DNA from: Pedobacter nutrimenti
Lineage (GTDB): Bacteria > Bacteroidota > Bacteroidia > Sphingobacteriales > Sphingobacteriaceae
Length of the DNA: 64,000 nucleotides
Reading direction: 5' to 3'
Assembly (NCBI RefSeq): GCF_003208655.1
Contig: NZ_QKLU01000003.1
Location: 248,001 to 312,000 of the forward strand
Below the pieces are notes generated by a model, which saw nothing but the letters and a program-made list of their open reading frames with translations, was not told the DNA's origin and ran no database searches. Positions 51,196 to 57,650 of the stretch are shown one piece after another (within the stretch, counting starts at the first letter, position 1; every line of letters starts with the position of its first letter). A program made the translations under genes and the position numbers.

Positions 51196-52062
51196 ATGGC
51201 TTCAGGTTTTTTTGCAGTTTTAGATGATATTGCTGCTTTGATGGATGATATTGCAGTGACCTCAAAAGTAGCGACGCAAAAAACGGCTGGTATTTTAGGT
51301 GATGATTTAGCGGTAAATGCAGAAAAAGCAACAGGATTTGTGTCTTCCCGTGAATTACCTGTGCTTTGGGCAATTACCAAAGGCTCCTTGTTAAACAAAC
51401 TGATTATCATTCCTATCGCCTTACTGCTCAATGCGTTTTTTCCGGTAGCTATAAAAGCCATTCTGGTTTTGGGAGGATTTTATCTGGCCTATGAGGCCAT
51501 TGAAAAAATAGTGGAATACTTTTTTCATCGTTCGCATGCTAGCAAAGAAGCAGCTGCTGAGGTTAGCCCAGATGACAATACCGCTGAAAAAACAAAAATA
51601 AAATCAGCGGTTACCACCGATTTTATTTTATCGGTAGAGATTGTAATTATTGCACTTGGAACTGTTTTGGAACAAAGCCTGCCCATACAGATTATTACGG
51701 TTTCTATTGTCGCCTTGTTGGCTACCATTGGTGTTTATGGTATTGTTGCCATGATTGTAAGAATGGACGATGTTGGTTACAAAATGATTAAAAGTGCTAA
51801 AGAAAAGGGATTCTTTGCAAAACTGGGCATTTTATTGGTAAAATCCCTTCCTGTAATGATCCGGATCCTGAGCGTAGTCGGAACAATTGCTTTGATTATG
51901 GTTTCAGGAGGGATTTTAGTTCATAATATTGAATATTTGCATCATTTGCTTCCGGGAATTCCGTCTTTAGTTAAAGAAGTCCTTATGGGTTTACTTGCGG
52001 GTTTATTTGCCCTTGCCGTTGTAACCGGTGGTAAAAAAGTGGTTTCGTTGTTTAAGCGATAA
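51196..52062 (+). CDS. yedI: DUF808/YedI-family inner membrane protein
   Basis: A 288-residue membrane protein starting MASGFFAVLDDIAALMDDIA, followed by KTAGILGDDLAVNAEKATGF and LPVLWAITKGSLLNKLIIIP, the hallmark N-terminus of DUF808 (YedI) proteins. Five or six membrane segments follow. Its biochemical function is unknown. It stands 100 bases after the barrel-protein gene and 17 bases before a lipoprotein gene. Confidence 0.93.
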   Translation: MASGFFAVLDDIAALMDDIAVTSKVATQKTAGILGDDLAVNAEKATGFVSSRELPVLWAITKGSLLNKLIIIPIALLLNAFFPVAIKAILVLGGFYLAYEAIEKIVEYFFHRSHASKEAAAEVSPDDNTAEKTKIKSAVTTDFILSVEIVIIALGTVLEQSLPIQIITVSIVALLATIGVYGIVAMIVRMDDVGYKMIKSAKEKGFFAKLGILLVKSLPVMIRILSVVGTIALIMVSGGILVHNIEYLHHLLPGIPSLVKEVLMGLLAGLFALAVVTGGKKVVSLFKR

Positions 52063-52079
52063 GTTAACCCAGGCAACCG

Positions 52080-52811
52080 ATGTACAAATATGGTTTGATA
52101 CTTGCTTCTTTATTGTTTATTGCCTCTTGCAAGGAGCCGGTTGTTAAAAACAAGCAATTGACCAGTCGCGAACCGCATGGAAAGTACCTTGGGACTGATC
52201 AAGCAATCAGGACAAATCAGATAAAAGCAGATACCATTGTGTACTCAGAAAGTCTGTATATCAACCAACAGTTATTTGTGGTTCATCAGACAAATAATGA
52301 CAGGATTTTTGTAATTAAAGAAAACAGGGATACCATTTTTACAAGAAACGACTTTAGTTCTGATTTTGAATTTAAGGATTTTAACGGGGATGGATATAAA
52401 GACATTATCATACACTACAGGACCAATGTTCCGGGAATTGAGGACTTGTTGCTTTATGCTGCGGATGAAAAGACCTTTAAGGAAGTCCTTGATTTTCAAA
52501 GTTTCCCTGCACCAAAAAAAATCAAAGGTACAGACTATTATTATTCCTACCACAGAAGTGGATGCGCGGATATGAACTGGACAAGCGATTTGTTTTACAT
52601 TAAAAATTACAAAGCCATAAAAATAGGAACAATTGAAGGATACGAATGCGGGAATGCAGGTATTAAAGATGGTATTTATATATCGAAAGTAGCCGGAGAT
52701 CAAGAATTGCCAGTAAAACAATACCCTATTCATGTTATCAGCAAGTATAAAAGCTATAAATGGGGTTTTATACAAGAATACTGGAAAAAAAACTGGAGAT
52801 CATTTCTGTAA
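52080..52811 (+). CDS. Lipoprotein with DxNxDGxxD motif, function unknown
   Basis: A 243-residue lipoprotein (lipobox IASC, Cys17). The mature region is beta-rich and contains DFNGDGYKD (Asp100-Asp108) followed by IIIHYRTN, a single FG-GAP/calcium-loop-like repeat. It resembles the secreted proteins at 25162-25713 and 30068-30655 in motif and scale. It follows the DUF808 gene by 17 bases. A 13-bp hairpin overlaps its stop codon. Confidence 0.78.
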   Translation: MYKYGLILASLLFIASCKEPVVKNKQLTSREPHGKYLGTDQAIRTNQIKADTIVYSESLYINQQLFVVHQTNNDRIFVIKENRDTIFTRNDFSSDFEFKDFNGDGYKDIIIHYRTNVPGIEDLLLYAADEKTFKEVLDFQSFPAPKKIKGTDYYYSYHRSGCADMNWTSDLFYIKNYKAIKIGTIEGYECGNAGIKDGIYISKVAGDQELPVKQYPIHVISKYKSYKWGFIQEYWKKNWRSFL

Positions 52812-52842
52812 GGCAAAAGGAAACCTTCCGCCTTACAGAAAT
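52802..52842 (+). terminator. Hairpin overlapping the stop codon of the lipoprotein gene
   Basis: A perfect 13-bp inverted repeat (arms 52802-52814 and 52830-52842) encloses an inner AAGG/CCTT pairing. The left arm contains the TAA stop codon at 52809-52811. There is no strong U-run after it, so it may act as a weak terminator or an mRNA 3'-end stabiliser. Confidence 0.55.
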
Positions 52843-52877
52843 TTCGGTCTAGCTGTTTCTTATAGTGATGCTTTTTC

Positions 52878-52917
52878 ATGAGCTGCTCAGGAAACAAAAA
52901 TGAGCTTCTGAAGACAA
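52878..52917 (+). promoter_or_regulatory. Imperfect direct repeats upstream of MBL-fold gene
   Basis: ATGAGCTGCTCAGGAAAC (52878-52895) and ATGAGCTTCTGAAGACAA (52900-52917) share the first seven bases and 13 of 18 overall, with starts 22 bases apart. They lie 38 bases upstream of an operon that ends with an AraC gene, as with the other enzyme-AraC operons in this window. Confidence 0.4.
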
Positions 52918-52954
52918 CTTTGATGAGTGTTCGGCTTTATTTTTGTATCCTGAA

Positions 52955-54091
52955 ATGACGAAAACAGAAAAAAAGCATAATAAGTTCTTTTGTATGACCA
53001 AATGGCTTTTACTTATACTCGCTGTTTTTATAGGTATAACCGCTTTATATATGATGCATCCTTTATTTGGAAAGAGACCTTCAGGCCAGCGTCTGGAACG
53101 ATTGAAAAAATCTCCTCAATATCGTGACGGTAAATTCCGGAATACAAATCCAACCCCGCAACTCACACAGGGGTTGGGTAAGGCCCTTAACGATTATCTG
53201 TTTAAAAAATCAAAAGACATCAGGCCCGCTGTCCCTATACCTTCCAGAGTAGTGGATTGGAGCAGAGTTCCTGCAAGGCAAGCCAGTTTAATCTGGTTGG
53301 GGCATTCCTCTTATTTTATGCATATAGATGGGAAAAATATTCTGGTCGATCCGGTATTGAGCCAGAGTGCTTCACCGATACCTGGCGGGGCAAAGGCTTT
53401 TAAAGGAACAGCAGTTACCTCAGCAGAGGCTTTACCGGATATTGATTACTTGTTGATCTCTCATGATCATTATGACCATATGGATTATCAAACCTTAAAA
53501 AAAATCCGGTCAAAAGTTGGTAAAGTGATTTGTGGTCTGGGGGTAGGGGCCCATTTGGAGTATTGGGGTTACTCTGCTGCTCAGATTATTGAAAAAGACT
53601 GGTGGGAACAGGCCGATTTAGGAGATGGTTTTAAAATTACCTATACACCTGCCCGGCATTTTTCTGGCAGAAGCATCTGGTCGTCCAATACCTTATGGAC
53701 TTCTTATGTATTACAGAGCCCCTCTAAAAACATTTACCTTGGAGGAGACAGCGGTTATGATGTTCATTTTGCAGAAATAGGTCAAAAATTTGGCCCCTTT
53801 GATCTGGCCATTTTAGAAAATGGTCAGTATGACAAAAGCTGGAAATACATTCACATGCAACCTGAAGAGGTGATTCAGGCGGCAAAGGAGCTAAAGGCAA
53901 AAATGCTGTTTCCGGTCCATTCTTCAAAATTCGTTTTGGCTAACCATGCCTGGTACGAACCTTTGGAACGTATTTCCAGGTTAAGTGAAGCTCAGCATGT
54001 ACCGCTCCTTACACCACTTATTGGGGAAATAATTGACATGGAAAGTGTGACGGGGAAACCTTCTTTTTGGTGGGAAAAAATAAAGTCATGA
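52955..54091 (+). CDS. Membrane-anchored metallo-beta-lactamase-fold hydrolase (UlaG/NAPE-PLD-like)
   Basis: A 378-residue protein from ATG 52955 (the TTG at 52943 is less likely). One N-terminal transmembrane helix (about 18-38) anchors it. The hydrolase domain has LLISHDHYDHMDYQ with metal ligands His170, His172, Asp174 and His175, then TPARHFSGRSIW, YLGGDSGYDVHF and LFPVHSSKFVLANHAW. The layout matches the NAPE-PLD/RomA-like branch, whose members hydrolyse phosphodiesters or related bonds; the substrate here is unknown. The next gene, an AraC regulator, overlaps its stop by 4 bases. Confidence 0.91.
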   Translation: MTKTEKKHNKFFCMTKWLLLILAVFIGITALYMMHPLFGKRPSGQRLERLKKSPQYRDGKFRNTNPTPQLTQGLGKALNDYLFKKSKDIRPAVPIPSRVVDWSRVPARQASLIWLGHSSYFMHIDGKNILVDPVLSQSASPIPGGAKAFKGTAVTSAEALPDIDYLLISHDHYDHMDYQTLKKIRSKVGKVICGLGVGAHLEYWGYSAAQIIEKDWWEQADLGDGFKITYTPARHFSGRSIWSSNTLWTSYVLQSPSKNIYLGGDSGYDVHFAEIGQKFGPFDLAILENGQYDKSWKYIHMQPEEVIQAAKELKAKMLFPVHSSKFVLANHAWYEPLERISRLSEAQHVPLLTPLIGEIIDMESVTGKPSFWWEKIKS

Positions 54092-54882
54092 CCGAGATAG
54101 AAAATTTGCATGGGATTTTGCGGGGCTGTTACACCAGGAGCAGCAAATCCGGGGAACAGTTCATTAAAGAACATGGTCTTTCTTGTATTGTCTCGGGCGA
54201 AATGGAAGCTTTTGATGGGGCTGTAAGGCATGTGTACCGAAAAGGAGATGTGGTACTGTCCCGTAAAAACACATTGATCCGCTTTGTAAAATATCCGCTA
54301 AATGATGATCCTTTTGAGGCCATTTCTATAGTTCTGGATGAGCCGCTTTTAAGAGGCTTTGCGCAGCAGCATCAGTTGGTTTCTCAAAAGGGCGTCAAAG
54401 AAAGTTTGTTCAAACTAGACCAGGATGATTTTATGACGGCTTATTTTTCTGGATTAAAACCCTGGTTCGGGCATAAAAATAAAATAAGCACAGAACTTGC
54501 CGAAATTAAAAAAATAGAGGCTATACACCTGATTTTAAAGTATAACAAAAACTTTAAAGATGTTCTTTTTCATTTTGCGGTGCCCGGTAAAATCAATTTG
54601 GAAGCATTTATGAACACGCATTTTCAGTTCAATGTTCCTTTAGCGCAGCTGGCCTTTCTTACAGGCAGGAGCCTGGCCACGTTTAAGCGTGATTTTGATA
54701 AAATATTTAAGATTTCGCCTAGTCGATGGCTGCAGCAAAAAAGATTAGATGAAGCCTATTATTTGCTTCAGAATAAAAAAATGAAGTCGAGCGAGGTTTA
54801 CCTGGAAGTTGGATTTGAAACCCAGTCACATTTTTCTTATGCCTTTAAAAATAGGTTTGGGCTAAACCCTTCCAGTATCTGA
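54088..54882 (+). CDS. AraC-family transcriptional regulator, translationally coupled
   Basis: A 264-residue regulator that starts at ATG 54088 inside the stop of the hydrolase gene (ATGA overlap). The TTG start at 54067 would overlap more and is unlikely. The C-terminal DNA-binding part has LAFLTGRSLATFKRDFDKIF and VYLEVGFETQSHFSYAFKN. It is a close relative of the AraC protein at 22023-22826. Coupling to the enzyme suggests that regulator and target are made together. Confidence 0.92.
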   Translation: MTEIENLHGILRGCYTRSSKSGEQFIKEHGLSCIVSGEMEAFDGAVRHVYRKGDVVLSRKNTLIRFVKYPLNDDPFEAISIVLDEPLLRGFAQQHQLVSQKGVKESLFKLDQDDFMTAYFSGLKPWFGHKNKISTELAEIKKIEAIHLILKYNKNFKDVLFHFAVPGKINLEAFMNTHFQFNVPLAQLAFLTGRSLATFKRDFDKIFKISPSRWLQQKRLDEAYYLLQNKKMKSSEVYLEVGFETQSHFSYAFKNRFGLNPSSI

Positions 54883-54985
54883 TGAAATAATAAATAGATG
54901 TGAATTACCGGCAGGAGGTTTTGTTTGAAGCTATTGCCGCCAGGCCCTATTATTTTCTTCAGTAAGTCATCTTTTTTGGGAATTA

Positions 54986-55022
54986 ATTTGACATTTCGAC
55001 AAAATTTATAAATTTGTCAAAT
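54986..55022 (+). promoter_or_regulatory. tetR promoter with overlapping TetR-type operator
   Basis: TTTG (54987-54990) and TAAATTTG (55009-55016) with an 18-base spacer match the -33/-7 elements of Bacteroidota promoters. ATTTGACA (54986-54993) and TGTCAAAT (55015-55022) are perfect inverted arms embracing both elements. An inner GACAAA/TTTGTC pair (54998-55003 and 55013-55018) also exists. This is consistent with self-repression by the TetR-type gene at 55057. Confidence 0.65.
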
Positions 55023-55056
55023 ATTTATTTGTAACGTGTATCCAAGACCATGAAAT

Positions 55057-55665
55057 ATGAGCCTTTCACAAGATGAACAACTGGTAGATCAGATTTTACA
55101 AACTGCGCAGGAATTATACCAGCGTTACGGTACAAAAAAGGTAACCATGGATGATGTCGCTAAAGCAATTGGAAAAACCCGGACTGCGCTGTACTATTAT
55201 TTTAAAAATCGGGATGAACTTTTTGAAGCGGTCATGTTGTCCCTGGTTCAGGAAGTGAAAGCAGAACTGGCCCATGTAATGGAGCAGGAAAAAGATTTGG
55301 AGGCCAGAATCTTTGCCTTTTGTATCGCCAAGATTAAGGGTTCTGAGAAAAGCAAGAGTTTTATTGCAGCCATAGAATCGGGTATGGATCTGGAGGAACG
55401 TTCAAAATATACCAGTATCATGTGGGGTGTACATCAAAAAATGATGGAAGCAGAGCATGTTTTACTAAAAAAAGTGATGGAGCAGGCCATAGACCAGAAG
55501 GAAATTCCTGCACAGGATTCCGCTCAGCTGGAAGTGGTGATATTGGTTTTACTGAGTGGTATCCGTGGCATCAGAAGAGAAACTGCTATTGATGTTTATG
55601 CTGGTCAGTGGAAAAAAGCGGCTGCTGTGCTGTCGAGTATGATTGTAAAAGAATTAAAGGGTTAA
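55057..55665 (+). CDS. TetR/AcrR-family transcriptional regulator
   Basis: A 202-residue repressor. The N-terminal HTH domain has ILQTAQELYQRYGTKKVTMD and IGKTRTALYYYFKNRDELFE, the TetR signature; the rest is a helical ligand and dimer domain. It is followed 89 bases later by an MFS transporter gene. The promoters of both genes carry TTTGAC/GTCAAA arms, so it probably represses itself and the transporter until an inducer binds. The inducer is unknown. Confidence 0.95.
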   Translation: MSLSQDEQLVDQILQTAQELYQRYGTKKVTMDDVAKAIGKTRTALYYYFKNRDELFEAVMLSLVQEVKAELAHVMEQEKDLEARIFAFCIAKIKGSEKSKSFIAAIESGMDLEERSKYTSIMWGVHQKMMEAEHVLLKKVMEQAIDQKEIPAQDSAQLEVVILVLLSGIRGIRRETAIDVYAGQWKKAAAVLSSMIVKELKG

Positions 55666-55681
55666 AAAAATTTAGCACAAA

Positions 55682-55708
55682 TTTGACGTTTTTATGTTTT
55701 TTGTCAAA
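55682..55708 (+). promoter_or_regulatory. Second TTTGAC/GTCAAA dyad upstream of MFS gene
   Basis: TTTGAC (55682-55687) and GTCAAA (55703-55708) form an inverted pair with a 15-base spacer, 47 bases upstream of the MFS start. TTTGTCAAA also appears in the tetR promoter. It is a likely site of the same regulator. Confidence 0.5.
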
Positions 55709-55754
55709 ATGGAGGTGAAAACTAAGTGCAGATAATTTTAAAAAAAGAATAACG

Positions 55755-57014
55755 ATGACAATAAGCAGTATAGCTACATTCAGGGCCTTTAAAAGTGATC
55801 AGTTCAAATATTACTTTGCTGGGCGTTCCATATCACAGTTTGGGACCTGGATGCAGCGTACTGCTGTTGTATGGATCATCTACTCCCTTACCCATTCGGC
55901 ATTTATGCTGGGGGTAACCGTATTTGCTGAGCAATTTCCTTCCTTTTTGTTTTCCTTTATTGGAGGTGTTGCTGCTGACCGTTATGATCGCAGCCGCATC
56001 ATCAGGTGGACACAAATTGGTGCTGTTGTACAAACTTCCTTATTGGCACTGCTGCTGTTAAGTAATCATGTAGTGGTGTGGGAAATTTTAAGTCTGAGTG
56101 TTTTACTGGGGGTCATTAATGCCTTTGATGTTCCGGCCAGGCAAACCATGATCCATCAGGTGGTCCAGGATGAAAATGACGTGGGGAGTGCACTGTCTTT
56201 AAGCGCTGCCATGTCAAGTCTGAGTAAAATACTGGGACCGGCATTGGCTGGTTTTGTATTACAGCACTGGAATGCCGGTATCTGCTTTGTATTCAATGCA
56301 TTTGGTTTTATACTGGTTATGGTTTGTTTTTCAATGATGAAACTGCAGAAACAGAAAAAAAAACCGGTTCATAAAAGGATTCTGGAGGAGCTGAAAGATG
56401 GAATTGTTTACCTGAAAGAGGCAAGTCATATTGGTCTGGTGATTTTAATGCTCAGCTTGGTTGGATTATTGGTGCTTCCTTACGATACCCTAATGCCACA
56501 AGTGGCTAAAGTCACTTTCAATGGTGGACCGGCTACTTTTGGCTACATATCTGGTTTTATCGGATTGGGTGCGGTTTCCGGGACGATTTTGCTGGCCTCT
56601 TTAAGGCGCAGCGATAAGCTTCGTTTTTATTTAATTTTAAGTACGGTTGTACTCGGTGCCGGACTTATCTGTTTTGCACTGGCCACCAACTTTTACTGGG
56701 CAATGCTGTTTGTTATGTTTACTGGTTTTGGTTCGGTGATGCAGTTTACCAGCTGCAATATCATTGTACAATCTGAGGCTTTGCCGCACATGAGGGGCAG
56801 GATCGTCAGTATATTACTGACGGCTATTTTTGGCATGTTGCCCCTTGGAAGCTTATTAACAGGATATGCTTCTGAGCACATTGGCAGCAGTAATACTCTT
56901 TTTATCCAGGGACTTTTAGCCATTCTGATTGCCATTATATTCTATCGTTTATTCAATACGCCTAAAAAGGATCCTCTTTCTTTGATTGATACAGAGCGGA
57001 CAGATCTACCGTAA
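55755..57014 (+). CDS. MFS transporter (MFS_3/EntS-like)
   Basis: A 419-residue membrane protein with about 12 helices. YYFAGRSISQFGTWMQRTAVVWI (seen as GRSISQFGTWMQ), VAADRYDRSRII in loop 2-3 and NAFDVPARQTMIHQVV are typical of the EntS-like MFS_3 group, which exports siderophores or drugs. The gene lies between a TetR-type repressor and an isochorismatase-like gene (19 bases downstream). The substrate is unknown; siderophore genes are not visible nearby. Confidence 0.92.
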   Translation: MTISSIATFRAFKSDQFKYYFAGRSISQFGTWMQRTAVVWIIYSLTHSAFMLGVTVFAEQFPSFLFSFIGGVAADRYDRSRIIRWTQIGAVVQTSLLALLLLSNHVVVWEILSLSVLLGVINAFDVPARQTMIHQVVQDENDVGSALSLSAAMSSLSKILGPALAGFVLQHWNAGICFVFNAFGFILVMVCFSMMKLQKQKKKPVHKRILEELKDGIVYLKEASHIGLVILMLSLVGLLVLPYDTLMPQVAKVTFNGGPATFGYISGFIGLGAVSGTILLASLRRSDKLRFYLILSTVVLGAGLICFALATNFYWAMLFVMFTGFGSVMQFTSCNIIVQSEALPHMRGRIVSILLTAIFGMLPLGSLLTGYASEHIGSSNTLFIQGLLAILIAIIFYRLFNTPKKDPLSLIDTERTDLP

Positions 57015-57033
57015 AATTTAAAATTTATAAGAA

Positions 57034-57597
57034 ATGGAAAGTACAAAAAAAACAGCCCTGCTTGTAATGGATTTACAAAATGTCATATTACAGCATGTTA
57101 CAGACCCCACAGAGATTATCAGTAAGGTATCCAGCGCAATTGCAGAGGCAAGGGCCAAAACCATTCCTGTAATTTATGTAGTGGTCAACTTTCGCCCAGG
57201 GGCGCCAGAAATCAGTGAACTAAACAAAAACTTTTCCAGGTTTGGGGATAAAGCCATGTGGACCCCTGAATTTTGTGCCCAATGGGGACAAATTCATCCG
57301 GATTTAAGCCCGCAAGAGGGGGACATTGTGGTTACTAAACGTCGCTTTAGTGCATTTACAGGCAGCGATCTGGAAGTGGTTTTAAGGGGGCAGGGCATAC
57401 AGCATCTGGTTTTAACCGGAATCAGCACTTCAGGAGTGGTTTTGTCCACGCTTCGGGAGGCAGCAGATAAAGATTTCCAGTTAACGGTCATTAAAGATTG
57501 CTGCGCAGACCGGGACCCGGAAGTACATCAGGTCTTAATGGACAAAATTTTTCCGGTCCAGGCAGAGGTGGTCTCTCTGGGGGCCTGGTTAAGTTAA
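57034..57597 (+). CDS. Isochorismatase-family protein lacking the usual catalytic cysteine
   Basis: A 187-residue protein with the isochorismatase/nicotinamidase fold: LLVMDLQNVI with Asp13, VVTKRRFSAF with the conserved Lys, and LVLTGISTSGVVLSTLREA. At the position of the nucleophilic Cys in TxxCV motifs stands Val135, so amide hydrolysis by the classical Cys mechanism is unlikely. Related Cys-less members exist (EntB-type isochorismatases act without it), so another chemistry is possible. It is probably co-transcribed with the MFS gene and ends at a strong terminator. Confidence 0.87.
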   Translation: MESTKKTALLVMDLQNVILQHVTDPTEIISKVSSAIAEARAKTIPVIYVVVNFRPGAPEISELNKNFSRFGDKAMWTPEFCAQWGQIHPDLSPQEGDIVVTKRRFSAFTGSDLEVVLRGQGIQHLVLTGISTSGVVLSTLREAADKDFQLTVIKDCCADRDPEVHQVLMDKIFPVQAEVVSLGAWLS

Positions 57598-57603
57598 ATC
57601 AGT

Positions 57604-57635
57604 AAAAGACCGGCCTGCTTCAAGGCCGGTCTTTT
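57604..57635. terminator. Bidirectional intrinsic terminator
   Basis: A perfect 12-bp stem (57604-57615 and 57624-57635, AAAAGACCGGCC), 8-nt loop, with a T-run to 57637 and A-run on the other side. It separates the convergent isochorismatase-like gene and the rifamycin phosphotransferase gene. Confidence 0.9.
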
Positions 57636-57650
57636 TTGGTGAGGACCTAT

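Noticed and set aside
52272..52775. 167-codon minus-strand frame inside the lipoprotein gene
   Set aside because: It is antisense to a lipoprotein with a clear signal and calcium-loop motif; no motif is seen in the antisense product.
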